The notes under the pieces: generated by a model
Seen by the model: the letters and a program-made list of their open reading frames with translations, nothing else
What the model was told of the DNA's origin: nothing
Databases searched by the model: none
Shown: in pieces, positions 5,881-12,793 of the stretch
How the letters are laid out: every line of letters begins with the position of its first letter
Numbering within the stretch: position 1 is the first letter of the stretch
Assembly (NCBI GenBank): GCA_965363675.1
Contig: CBDTTW010000080.1
Coordinates: forward strand, 1-13,652
Reading direction: 5' to 3'
Origin: CBDTTW01 sp965363675
GTDB lineage: Bacteria; Bacteroidota; Rhodothermia; Rhodothermales; DASSAV01
Length of the DNA stretch: 13,652 bases
Position numbers and translations under genes: made by a program

Positions 5881-8568
5881 ATGGAAAGCCCGGAAACCCT
5901 CGCCCCGGAGCGCCGCCGCAAGCGCAACTTCGTCCCGCGCCTCAAGCCTGAGACGATCCACCGCGAGCGTTTGTTGACCACGCTCGGCCGGCGCCACGCC
6001 CGCATCGCGGCGGTGCTCGCGCCCGCCGGCTTCGGCAAGACGACCCTCGTGCTGGACTGGCTCAAGCGCGCCGGCTGCCCCCACGCCTGGGTGGCCCTGG
6101 GCGCCGAAGACAACGCGCCGCACGCGTTCTTCGCGCACCTCGCCCTGGCCTCGGACCCCGAAGCTCCGATGGCCCGCTTGAAACACGCCCTGGAGGCCGC
6201 CGCGTCCCTGCCCGCCCGCGCGCTGCTCGAAGCGCTGCTGGACGACCTCTACGAGCAGGAAAAAGACGTGGCGCTCGTCTTCGACGACTACCACCACATT
6301 CAGGCGCTGGAGATCCACCGTTGCATGGCCGAGCTGATCGAGGAGGCGCCCCCGCGCCTCCGGCTGGTCGTGCTCAGCCGCGTCGATCCGCCGTTCCCCC
6401 TGGCCCGCCGCCGCCTCTCCGGCGAGCTCGTCGAGATCCGCGAACGGGACCTGCGCTTCACCCCCGAGGAAGCCCGCCTGCTGCTGGAGCAGGCGCTGGG
6501 CCGGGAAGTCGATCCGGCCACGGTCCAGGCGCTCGAAAGCCGCACCGAAGGCTGGGCCGCCGGCCTTCAGATGGCCGCCATCTCCATGGCCGGCGACGCC
6601 GACCCCGCCGGGTTCGTGCGCCGCTTCAGCGGCGGCCACACGCTCATCGTCGATTATCTGATCGAGGAGGTCGTGCGCCGTCAGCCTGCCGAGATGCAGG
6701 AGTTTTTGATGCGCACCGCCCTTCTGCCACGCTTCAACGCCCCTCTGTGCGCCTATGCGGCCCAAATGCCGGAGGCGTCGGCGCTGCTGGCCCGCGCCGA
6801 CCGCGCCAACCTGTTTCTCGTCTCGCTCGACGACGAGGGCGAGTGGTTCCGCTACCACCATCTGTTCGCCGAGCTGCTGGCGCTGCGCTTCCGGAGGCTC
6901 CACCCGGCCGAGTGGGAGGCGACGCATGAACGGGCCGGCCGCTGGTTCGAGCAGGAAGGCGACCTCGACGCAGCCTTTCACCATGCCGCCTGCACGCCGC
7001 ACCAGCCGCGGCTGCTCCTCCTGCTGGAGCGCTACAGCCATGACATGCTCGACCGCAGCGAGGTCGCGGCGCTGGCGCGCTACGTGAGCATGGCCCCTGC
7101 CGATCAGGGGGCGGGCTACCCCGCCTACCTTTCGGCGCGGGCCTGGCTCATGGTGCTGCAAAAGCGCTACGCCGACGCTGCGCCCCTCATCGCCCGCGCA
7201 CAGCAAGCCATCGAAAATCCCGTTCCGGCCTATACCCAGGCAGAGCTGGAGGGTCTCCGATGCAACGTAGCCACGCTCCAGGCATTCGCCGCGCGTTTTC
7301 AGGGCCGGTTCGAGTACAGCATCCGCTTGTCGCTCGAAATCCTGCCCTCCCCGGGCGCGCAGTCGCTGCACAACCAGGGCATGCTGCTTTTCAACCTCGG
7401 CCAGTGCTACGCCCAACTGGGCCGCCTCGCCGAGGCGTTCGAGGCCCACGAGCGGGCGTACGGTTGCAACCGGCGAGGCGGCGATCACTACCTCAGCCTC
7501 TACGGAGCCGGCCAGCTAGGCATGCTCATCGGCCGCCGCGACGGCCTGCATCACGCCCGGCAATATCTGGAGACGGCCATGGCCGTCGCCGAGTCCGAGG
7601 GCCTCGCCGCATACCCCGCCGCTGGATCGATTTGCTTTTTCCTCGGCGTAGTCTGCTATCTCCAGGACGAACTGCCGGAGGCCGAACAGCACTTTCGAGA
7701 CGCCATAGAGCGCTCCGGCCTCAGCGTCCCCGACGCCGCCGGCAACGCCTGGCTGGCCCTGGCCCAACTGGCCGCCTCGTGCGGCCGCACCGACGAGGCT
7801 CTGGACGCCCTTCGCCAGGCCGAAATCCTGGAGCACACCTCCGACGTCACCTTCTTCCTCTCCACCACCGGCACGGAGCGCGCCCGCCTGGCCTTCTACC
7901 AGTCCGACAGGGACTTCCTGCGCCGCTGGGCCGAAGAACACCGCGACCTTGCAGCCCCCTTTGCCGCCGTCTCCGAGAGCGCGGCCCTGCTGCGGGCTCA
8001 GGTCCTCATCGCGCTGGGCGATTACCCGGGCGCCGCCGAGATCCTGGACCGCTTGCACGAAGACGCGCACGCCCACGGCCGAAGCCTCACGCTGCTCCAT
8101 ATCCAGATCGGCAGGGCGCTGCTCGAAGCCGCCCAGGGAAGGCGGTTTGCGGCCGTCGATCGCCTGCAAGCCGCCCTGGAAGGCGCCGCCCCGCAGCGGC
8201 TCATCCGCCCCTTTGTCGAAGCCGGCGAAATGCTCCGGGCCTTGCTCCTTCAAGCGCTCAACGCCTCGCTGCCCGCTCCTCTGGCCGAGTTTGCCCGGGC
8301 CATCCTGGGGGCCGCTTCCCCTAGGGCCGCCGCGCGCCGCACGCCCATGTTCCGGCAGCCCCTGAGCCGGCCCCTCACCGAACGCGAACAGGAAGTGCTC
8401 TACCACCTCTCGCGGGGGCTTTCCAACCCCCGGATCGCCGACACGCTTTTCGTCTCCCTCGACACGGTCAAGACGCATCTGAAGCGCGTCTACAGCAAGC
8501 TCGGGGCCGCCGGCCGCCGCGAAGCCATCGAGAAGGCCCGAAGCCTGGGCCTCCCTCTGGCGGAATAG
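5881..8568 (+). CDS. LuxR-family ATP-dependent transcriptional regulator (MalT/LAL type)
   Basis: This 895-residue protein has the length and layout of the large ATP-binding LuxR regulators typified by MalT. These STAND-class switches couple an inducer and ATP to promoter activation. The N-terminal NTPase has Walker A APAGFGKTT (47-55, Lys53) and Walker B VALVFDDY (130-137). A winged-helix/arm region follows to about 400. Residues about 400-800 are an Ala/Leu-rich helical repeat (TPR-like) sensor region. A LuxR/GerE helix-turn-helix occupies 831-895, with PLTEREQEVLYHLSRGLSN and the recognition-helix motif SLDTVKTHLKR. The ATG at 5881 fits the family N-terminus (FVPRLKPETIHRERLL at 17-32), and no Shine-Dalgarno precedes it. 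The gene is followed after 158 bases by a small protein and a barrel protein, its most likely local targets. The inducer is unknown, so calling it MalT itself is not justified. Confidence 0.92.
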   Translation: MESPETLAPERRRKRNFVPRLKPETIHRERLLTTLGRRHARIAAVLAPAGFGKTTLVLDWLKRAGCPHAWVALGAEDNAPHAFFAHLALASDPEAPMARLKHALEAAASLPARALLEALLDDLYEQEKDVALVFDDYHHIQALEIHRCMAELIEEAPPRLRLVVLSRVDPPFPLARRRLSGELVEIRERDLRFTPEEARLLLEQALGREVDPATVQALESRTEGWAAGLQMAAISMAGDADPAGFVRRFSGGHTLIVDYLIEEVVRRQPAEMQEFLMRTALLPRFNAPLCAYAAQMPEASALLARADRANLFLVSLDDEGEWFRYHHLFAELLALRFRRLHPAEWEATHERAGRWFEQEGDLDAAFHHAACTPHQPRLLLLLERYSHDMLDRSEVAALARYVSMAPADQGAGYPAYLSARAWLMVLQKRYADAAPLIARAQQAIENPVPAYTQAELEGLRCNVATLQAFAARFQGRFEYSIRLSLEILPSPGAQSLHNQGMLLFNLGQCYAQLGRLAEAFEAHERAYGCNRRGGDHYLSLYGAGQLGMLIGRRDGLHHARQYLETAMAVAESEGLAAYPAAGSICFFLGVVCYLQDELPEAEQHFRDAIERSGLSVPDAAGNAWLALAQLAASCGRTDEALDALRQAEILEHTSDVTFFLSTTGTERARLAFYQSDRDFLRRWAEEHRDLAAPFAAVSESAALLRAQVLIALGDYPGAAEILDRLHEDAHAHGRSLTLLHIQIGRALLEAAQGRRFAAVDRLQAALEGAAPQRLIRPFVEAGEMLRALLLQALNASLPAPLAEFARAILGAASPRAAARRTPMFRQPLSRPLTEREQEVLYHLSRGLSNPRIADTLFVSLDTVKTHLKRVYSKLGAAGRREAIEKARSLGLPLAE

Positions 8569-8638
8569 CCGAACAGGCTTCCAGCCCCGGGGGACGCGCC
8601 CGCTCACTCCTCCGAATCACCCCGATTTCAGCCCGACC

Positions 8639-8656
8639 GGGTGACGGATCTCACCC
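8639..8656. promoter_or_regulatory. Perfect 6-bp dyad between the LAL regulator and the small protein
   Basis: GGGTGA (8639-8644) and TCACCC (8651-8656) form a perfect inverted repeat around CGGATC. It lies 71 bases after the regulator stop and 70 bases before the next ATG. It could be an operator for the neighbouring regulator, or a weak terminator hairpin (stem only 6 bp, no T tract). A second short repeat, CTGCC 8683-8687 and GGCAG 8697-8701, lies closer to the start. Confidence 0.35.
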
Positions 8657-8726
8657 TGCCCGGCCGCATCCGCGCGTTTCTGCTGCCGTAACATGAGGCA
8701 GGCAAACGGAAAGCGACGAGACGATC

Positions 8727-8960
8727 ATGAACCCCCCCTTCGACAGCCGAAGCGTCCGCTACGAGATCGTCGTAGCCGGCATACTCTCGGAAAAGGATGC
8801 CTTCTGGTTCGGGGATGTGGCGCTGAGAACCGACGGCGGCAACACCGTCATGACCGTTGTGGCCGGCGACCAGGCCGCTCTCCACGGGATTCTCCGCCGG
8901 ATACATGATTTGCATATCCCGCTCCTCTCCGCCGCCTGCCTCGACGGGAACAACCCCTAA
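8727..8960 (+). CDS. Small conserved protein of a family associated with LAL regulators
   Basis: This 77-residue protein has no signal peptide or membrane segment and is probably cytoplasmic. It reads as a compact alpha/beta unit: a first strand RYEIVVAGIL (11-20), a WFGD turn (27-30), a strand VALRTDGGNTVMTVVA (31-46), then GDQAALHGILRRIHDLHIPL (47-66). I recall the pattern (start like YEIrVxG, middle W/F, then DQAALHGLLxRIRDLgLpLLSV) from many short hypothetical proteins in Chloroflexi, Actinobacteria and Bacteroidota, often near LuxR-type regulators. That association is from memory and untested here. Function is unknown. The ATG at 8727 is the only good start; the upstream purine-rich GGAAAG is too distant to be a clear Shine-Dalgarno. 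It is followed 19 bases later by the barrel gene, suggesting one operon. Confidence 0.8.
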   Translation: MNPPFDSRSVRYEIVVAGILSEKDAFWFGDVALRTDGGNTVMTVVAGDQAALHGILRRIHDLHIPLLSAACLDGNNP

Positions 8961-8979
8961 CTCCAAAACACTCCGCCTC

Positions 8980-9567
8980 ATGAAAACGCTCTACATACTC
9001 ATCCTCACCCTCTCCTTCGCCTCTGCGGTATGCGCGCAGGACGCCCAAGACAGGCGTGGCATCCGCTGGTACGTTTCGCCCCAAACGCAGGTCACCCGGG
9101 TGAACGGCGAAACGGCCGGCATGTCCGGCTTCAGCATCGGCTGGCTCGTCAACGACCGGCTCACCCTCTCGGCCGAAGCTTATGACGTTCAGACCGATGT
9201 CGAAGCGGACCGCCTCTCTCCCAAGGGCAACCACAACGCCGACTTCTTTTACAGCGGGTTGGCGGCCGATTACGCCCTGCTCGTCACCCCGCGCGCCCGC
9301 TTCTCCGGCAAGGCTCTCGTCGGCGGCGCCGAAGCGCACTGGCACAAAGACCGCCGCCTCCTCGACACCCGCGAGCGCGATAAGAACCACACCACCTCGC
9401 TCGTGCTGGAGCCCGGCCTCAACGCGACCGTCGGCCTGACCTCCTGGATGCAGGCCGCCCTGGGAGGCAGCTACCGCTGGGTCGGCGCCGGCAAAAGCCA
9501 CGCCCTGGAGCAGAAGGACATGCGCGGTTTCGCCGGGACGTTCGGCCTGCGCTTCGGCCGCTTCTAG
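8980..9567 (+). CDS. Secreted outer-membrane beta-barrel-like protein, uncharacterised
   Basis: This 195-residue protein starts with a clean signal peptide (MKTLYILILTLSFASAVCAQ, cut near residue 19-20). The ATG at 8980 is chosen for that reason; the in-frame sequence upstream lies inside the preceding gene. The mature part alternates polar and hydrophobic residues in about eight strand-like segments, for example GFSIGWLVNDRLTLSAEAYD (50-69) and AALGGSYRWVGAG (159-171). It ends FGLRFGRF with a terminal Phe, as in many small outer-membrane barrels. A charged loop (HWHKDRRLLDTRERDKNH, 120-137) may face outward. I cannot assign it to a named family. It follows the 77-residue protein after 19 bases, so both are probably co-transcribed, perhaps under the LAL regulator. 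Two hairpins follow it. Confidence 0.75.
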   Translation: MKTLYILILTLSFASAVCAQDAQDRRGIRWYVSPQTQVTRVNGETAGMSGFSIGWLVNDRLTLSAEAYDVQTDVEADRLSPKGNHNADFFYSGLAADYALLVTPRARFSGKALVGGAEAHWHKDRRLLDTRERDKNHTTSLVLEPGLNATVGLTSWMQAALGGSYRWVGAGKSHALEQKDMRGFAGTFGLRFGRF

Positions 9568-9570
9568 AGC

Positions 9571-9583
9571 CCCCGATCCGGGG
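9571..9583 (+). other. Small GC hairpin after the barrel gene
   Basis: CCCCG (9571-9575), loop ATC, CGGGG (9579-9583) form a tight 5-bp hairpin three bases after the stop codon. No T tract follows. It may protect the 3' end or help the following terminator. Confidence 0.3.
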
Positions 9584-9589
9584 CGCCCT

Positions 9590-9614
9590 CTGCTTGCCCG
9601 GCGGGAAGCAGTTT
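9590..9614 (+). terminator. Probable terminator of the small-protein/barrel operon
   Basis: CTGCTT (9590-9595) pairs with AAGCAG (9606-9611). Three more inner pairs (CCC 9597-9599 with GGG 9603-9605) form if one G is bulged. TTT follows directly at 9612-9614. The position after the operon's last stop fits termination, though the T run is short. Confidence 0.5.
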
Positions 9615-9626
9615 ACATAGATAAGA

Positions 9627-9658
9627 AAAGCTCCCGGGCCTGTAAGCTCGGGAGCTTT
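9627..9658. terminator. Intrinsic terminator of tRNA-Glu (probably bidirectional)
   Basis: AAAGCTCCCG (9627-9636) and CGGGAGCTTT (9649-9658) form a perfect 10-bp stem. It extends through a G-U pair and two G-C pairs to a 6-base loop CTGTAA (9640-9645). On the minus strand the stem ends in TTTTCTTAT, a good U-rich tail. It begins 4 bases past the 3' CCA of tRNA-Glu and can also stop readthrough from the barrel operon. Confidence 0.8.
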
Positions 9659-9662
9659 CGCT

Positions 9663-9738
9663 TGGTACCGCGTACGGGATTCGAACCCGTGTTACCAACG
9701 TGAGAGGCTGGTGTCCTAGACCCCTAGACGAACGCGGC
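9663..9738 (-). tRNA. tRNA-Glu (anticodon CUC), CCA encoded
   Basis: The minus strand gives a full cloverleaf. The acceptor is GCCGCGT with ACGCGGT, the D arm has the tRNA-Glu-like GTCTAGGGG...AGGAC, and the anticodon stem CCAGC/GTTGG surrounds loop CTCTCAC (anticodon CTC). The T stem ACGGG/CCCGT surrounds TTCGAAT. The discriminator is A, and CCA is encoded (9663-9665), unlike the tRNA-Gln in this window. The first acceptor pair is a G1-U72 wobble. It reads GAG codons. Confidence 0.96.
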
Positions 9739-9990
9739 ATCGCGGCGGCAAACCTGCCCGCAGCCCAAGAACCCTAAGCTCGCTAATTTCTCCGCTCCGC
9801 GCAACTGCCCCCGCCCCCCGCCGACCCGGCCCGCGCGTTTTTCACGGCGCGCTCACACGCCCCCAAGCCCAAATGAAAAACGCTCGAACCCTCCTACAAA
9901 ATGCACGCAGGCATCCCCCGGCGTAGAACAATTGCGTTTGTGAAATGTATGATCCGACTGTTTGTTAACTCGCAGACTTGAGGCTTCGCC
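9739..9990. other. Divergent intergenic region between tRNA-Glu and the PPIase gene
   Basis: These 252 bases hold no convincing gene. Toward the PPIase the sequence becomes AT-richer. Candidate signals are TTTG at 9937-9940 with TTTG at 9961-9964 (a -33/-7-like pair, though the TA of the -7 box is missing), or a sigma70-like TATGAT at 9948-9953. For tRNA-Glu only a degraded box (GTTCTTGG on minus, 9765-9772) is seen. All are weak. Confidence 0.3.
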
Positions 9991-11067
9991 ATGTCAACCT
10001 ACCTGCAACCCTTGCGGGCAGTGCTCAAAGGGCGCGCCGTATGGGGAGTGCTCCTCCTCGGCGTGATCGTCCTGCTGGGCTGTAGCAACAAAAAGAACGA
10101 CGCCGAGGCCGCCACGGCCGAGGCCGATATGCAGTACAAAATCGGCGCCCCCATCACCGACTCCACCGTCGCCGCCGTCGTCGTCTCCGCAGCCGGCTCC
10201 GACACGCTCAGCACGGCCGAGTTCCGCGGCCGCATGGACATGTTCCTCCAGCGCTACCCGATGGTCCAGGGCAACCTCGAACAAATGCGCGAGATCCGCC
10301 GCCAGATCGTCGAGGACTTCGTCATGCGCCACGCCCTCGACGCCGAAGCCGACCGCCTCAAGCTCGTCGCCGACACGGCCCGCGTCTCGGCCCAGCTCGC
10401 CCGCATCCGCGGCCAGTACCCCGACCAGAATACCTACCGCCAGGCGCTCGCCGCCGAGGGCCTCACCGAGGACTCGCTTCGCACGATGATCGGCCAGGAA
10501 GTGCGCCTCCAGACGCTCCAGGAGCAGATGCTCACCGACGCCAAGAACCCCACGCCGGCCGAGCTTGAAGCCTTCCGCAAGGAACAGTCGCAGCAGATCC
10601 GCAGCCAGCATATCCTCTTCCCGGTCACGCCCACGGCCTCCACCGAGGAAGACGCCAAGGTGCGCACCCAGGCCCAGGCCGTCCTCGACAGCGCCCGCCA
10701 GGGCGTGGACTTCGCCGCCCTCGCCCGCCGCCACAGCGCCGACGCCTCCGCCGCCCAGGGCGGCGACCTCGACTTCTTCAGCCGCGGCCAGATGGTGCCC
10801 TCCTTCGAGCGCGCCGCCTTCGCCCTCGCCGACTCCGGCGACGTGACCCAGGAACTCGTCCGCACCCGCTTCGGCTACCACATCATCCGCCTGACCGGCC
10901 GCCGCACCTCCGAGCTGATGGATACCAGCGCCGCCCGCGAAGCCATGCTCAACGTGCGCCGCCAGAAAGCCGTCGAGGCCGCCGTCGGCCGCATCCGCCA
11001 GACGGTCACCGTCCACCTCAACGACGCCATCGTCGATACCAAGCTCGACGTGCCGCAGGACCTCTAG
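9991..11067 (+). CDS. Lipoprotein parvulin-type peptidyl-prolyl isomerase (PrsA/SurA-like)
   Basis: This 358-residue envelope chaperone probably helps exported or outer-membrane proteins fold by isomerising prolyl bonds. The N-terminus has a basic stretch, a hydrophobic run (about 16-29) and the lipobox LLGC with Cys31, so it should be a lipid-anchored protein outside the cytoplasm. Residues about 75-185 form a charged helical SurA-N-like chaperone domain. The rotamase domain spans about 202-303: RSQHILFPV (204-212), FAALARRHSAD (241-251), GGDLDFFSRGQMVPSFERAAF (257-277) and RFGYHIIRL (293-301). The expected parvulin residues His207, Met268, Phe272 and His297 are all present. The ATG at 9991 has a GAGG a short way upstream, one of the few Shine-Dalgarno-like stretches here. 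It is a single gene with its own terminator. Confidence 0.93.
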   Translation: MSTYLQPLRAVLKGRAVWGVLLLGVIVLLGCSNKKNDAEAATAEADMQYKIGAPITDSTVAAVVVSAAGSDTLSTAEFRGRMDMFLQRYPMVQGNLEQMREIRRQIVEDFVMRHALDAEADRLKLVADTARVSAQLARIRGQYPDQNTYRQALAAEGLTEDSLRTMIGQEVRLQTLQEQMLTDAKNPTPAELEAFRKEQSQQIRSQHILFPVTPTASTEEDAKVRTQAQAVLDSARQGVDFAALARRHSADASAAQGGDLDFFSRGQMVPSFERAAFALADSGDVTQELVRTRFGYHIIRLTGRRTSELMDTSAAREAMLNVRRQKAVEAAVGRIRQTVTVHLNDAIVDTKLDVPQDL

Positions 11068-11093
11068 CGCTTCGGCGCCCCCACGGATGCCCC

Positions 11094-11136
11094 CGCGCCT
11101 GCCCGGCCCTCCGCCGAGGCAGGCGCGCGGCGTTTT
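11094..11136 (+). terminator. Intrinsic terminator after the PPIase gene
   Basis: CGCGCCTGCC (11094-11103) and GGCAGGCGCG (11118-11127) are a perfect 10-bp stem around a 14-base loop. A TTTT run follows at 11133-11136. It stands 26 bases after the PPIase stop. The TTTT overlaps the stop codon of the convergent acetyltransferase gene (TAA on minus at 11135-11137), so the hairpin lies just beyond that gene's 3' end as well. Confidence 0.75.
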
Positions 11137-11617
11137 AGCCCCCCTCTACGTCCCGCTCCATCCGCACGTGCAGGATGCCCGCCTCGTAGAACGGCGGCCC
11201 CGGCGCCCTCCGGAACCCGAGGCCCGCGTAAAACCCCTCCAGGTGCGCCTGCGCGTGCAGCCGCAGCCGCCGGAAGCCTGCGCGCTCGGCGTCGGCGGCC
11301 ACGTATGCCACGAGCAGCCGCCCCAGCCCCTGCCCCCGCGCCTCCGCCCGCACCGCAAAGCGCTCCAGCTTCGCCGGCGGCGCCGCGCCCGGCTCGCCCA
11401 CGGCCCGCCACCGCGCCGTCGCCACGGGCCGCCCCTCCAGCAGCCCCAGAAAGTGCCGGCTGCTCGCGTCGTAGGCGTCCCACTCCTCCTCGGGCGGGCA
11501 CCCCTGCTCCCCGATGAACACCTCCTCGCGGATGCGCGCCGCCTCCTGCCAGTCCTCCGGCCCGGCCGCCGGGCGGACCTCGAAGCGGGGCGCCCCCTCC
11601 GGCGCGCGCGGCCTCAT
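11135..11617 (-). CDS. GNAT-family N-acetyltransferase
   Basis: This 160-residue cytoplasmic acetyltransferase should transfer an acetyl group from acetyl-CoA to an amine; the acceptor cannot be read from the sequence. The N-terminal half has RIREEVFIGEQGCPPEEEWD (28-47), typical of the ElaA/YjcF-like branch (R..VFv.EQ....E.D). Motif A for acetyl-CoA binding is FAVRAEARGQGLGRLLVAYV (87-106), with the R/Q-x-x-G-x-G/A core at Arg94-Gly99. Motif B-like HAQAHLEGFYAGLGF (121-135) follows, containing the FY..LGF signature. The ATG at 11617 overlaps the stop of the upstream hydrolase gene (ATGA), which fixes the start and implies translational coupling. In-frame open sequence continues upstream but lies inside the hydrolase gene. 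Confidence 0.9.
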   Translation of the reverse strand: MRPRAPEGAPRFEVRPAAGPEDWQEAARIREEVFIGEQGCPPEEEWDAYDASSRHFLGLLEGRPVATARWRAVGEPGAAPPAKLERFAVRAEARGQGLGRLLVAYVAADAERAGFRRLRLHAQAHLEGFYAGLGFRRAPGPPFYEAGILHVRMERDVEGG

Positions 11618-12720
11618 GGGCGCAAAGCGGTCGGGGGCCGCAGTGGGCCTTCCAGAAACGCCGCCGTGCGGCTCAGGCTGCCCGGCAGTGAAAGCGGATC
11701 GTGGGCGCCGCCGGGGTAGAGGAACCCTTCGAACGCCGGCGGCGTGCGCCCCGCGCGCTGCATCGCCGCCATCAGCGCCTCCGTCTGGCTGACGTGCACC
11801 GTGCTGTCGGCCGTCCCGTGGTGCGCCTGCGTCTCCGGCAGCCGCTCCGCAAAAAGCGCCGCCGAGCGCCGCGTCAGCTCCAGCCGCGCCTCCGCCATCG
11901 TCACCGCCCCCGTGCGCAGCGGCAGGATGTACCGCTCCGAGAGGTAAGCCAGCCCCGGCAACGCGCGCGGGCGGCCTCGGAGCGCCTCGGTCGTCAGCCG
12001 CTGCACATACGGCCCGAAAAAATCCGTCGGCCCGAAGAAATCGACCACCCGGCGAATCCGCGCGTCCCGGATGCCCATCAGCAGCGCCACGCCGCCGCCC
12101 CGGCTCACGCCCAGCGCCGCGAGGCGCGCCGGGTCGGCCTGCGGCGTCGTCTCCAGCGCCGCGTTCAGCAGCGCGAGCGCATCGTCTACGTCGCGGTCCC
12201 ACGGGCTCGGGGGCCCCTCCGAAGTCCAGCGCCGCCCCCCCCATCGCAGCGTCTCCGACCGGAACGACGGAATCACGAACACGAACTGGTCGGACGCGCG
12301 CGCCAGGAGCACCCCCAGCATCCCGAGCGTCGCCCCAAGGTCCACGCCGTCGTCGCCGCCGTGCAGGAACACCACCACCGGCAGGCTGCGCGCCGCCCCC
12401 TCCGGCGCCACGATCGCCCCGTAGTGCAGCACGCCGCCTACCCGGTGCTGCACCACGCGCAGCGTAAGCGCGCCGCCCCCCGTCCCGAGGCGCTCGCGCA
12501 GCGCCTCCGCCACGTCGCGCGCCGCCACGTCCCGCGCCTGCCACTCCGCCAGCACCGCCGCCCGCTCCGCCTCGGTCGGCGGCGCAAACAGCCGCCCCAC
12601 GTCCACCCCCCCGACCAGCGCCGCCGGCGCCTCGGGCTCCGCCACGTCGCAGCCCACCGCCGCCCACAGCAGCACCGCCGCCCACAGCAGCGGCAGGGAA
12701 GAAGCAAAGTTAAACTTCAT
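11614..12720 (-). CDS. Lipoprotein alpha/beta-hydrolase (dienelactone hydrolase / S9-like esterase or peptidase)
   Basis: This 368-residue envelope protein has an alpha/beta-hydrolase core. The ATG at 12720 opens a lipoprotein signal (MKFNFASSLPLLWAAVLLWAAVGC; lipobox AVGC, Cys24). An upstream in-frame ATG at 12768 would put 16 charged residues before it and is less likely. The oxyanion region is VVVFLHGGDDG (115-125). The nucleophile elbow is GVSRGG (204-209), with Ser206. The acid is probably Asp305 in HGTADSTVHVSQ (301-312) and the base His340 in GGAHDPLS (337-344). This order and the GTADSTV motif fit the dienelactone-hydrolase and prolyl-oligopeptidase (S9) branches; hydrolysis of an ester or peptide is inferred and the substrate is unknown. 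Its last base pairs overlap the GNAT gene. Its promoter region contains the palindrome at 12796-12820, so it may be metal regulated. Confidence 0.85.
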   Translation of the reverse strand: MKFNFASSLPLLWAAVLLWAAVGCDVAEPEAPAALVGGVDVGRLFAPPTEAERAAVLAEWQARDVAARDVAEALRERLGTGGGALTLRVVQHRVGGVLHYGAIVAPEGAARSLPVVVFLHGGDDGVDLGATLGMLGVLLARASDQFVFVIPSFRSETLRWGGRRWTSEGPPSPWDRDVDDALALLNAALETTPQADPARLAALGVSRGGGVALLMGIRDARIRRVVDFFGPTDFFGPYVQRLTTEALRGRPRALPGLAYLSERYILPLRTGAVTMAEARLELTRRSAALFAERLPETQAHHGTADSTVHVSQTEALMAAMQRAGRTPPAFEGFLYPGGAHDPLSLPGSLSRTAAFLEGPLRPPTALRP

Positions 12721-12793
12721 AACAGATTGTAATCCTAAGCCTTGGACCCTTCTCGCCCTTTCCCGCAAGAAGGAAGGGATGATTTTGAACCCA

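Noticed and set aside
5827..7488. 553-codon minus-strand open frame opposite the LuxR-family regulator
   Set aside because: Gly/Glu/Arg-rich antisense shadow. The plus strand has Walker A, Walker B and HTH motifs in one frame.
5881..8568. Naming the regulator malT and inferring maltose control
   Set aside because: Only the architecture is shared. No maltodextrin genes are nearby and the sensor region is not diagnostic.
7516..8607. Minus-strand open frame opposite the C-terminal half of the regulator
   Set aside because: Antisense shadow without recognisable domains, overlapping the HTH-coding region.
8848..9501. Minus-strand open frame opposite the barrel gene
   Set aside because: No signal peptide or motif. 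The plus frame has a clean signal peptide and barrel pattern, so this is a shadow.
9994..11016. 340-codon minus-strand open frame opposite the PPIase
   Set aside because: Gly/Ala/Glu-rich antisense shadow of a gene with all parvulin motifs and a lipobox.
11618..12685. N-terminal extension of the GNAT frame giving a 516-residue protein
   Set aside because: The extension is Gly/Ala/Arg-rich and lies entirely in the hydrolase gene. The GNAT domain starts right after the ATGA overlap.
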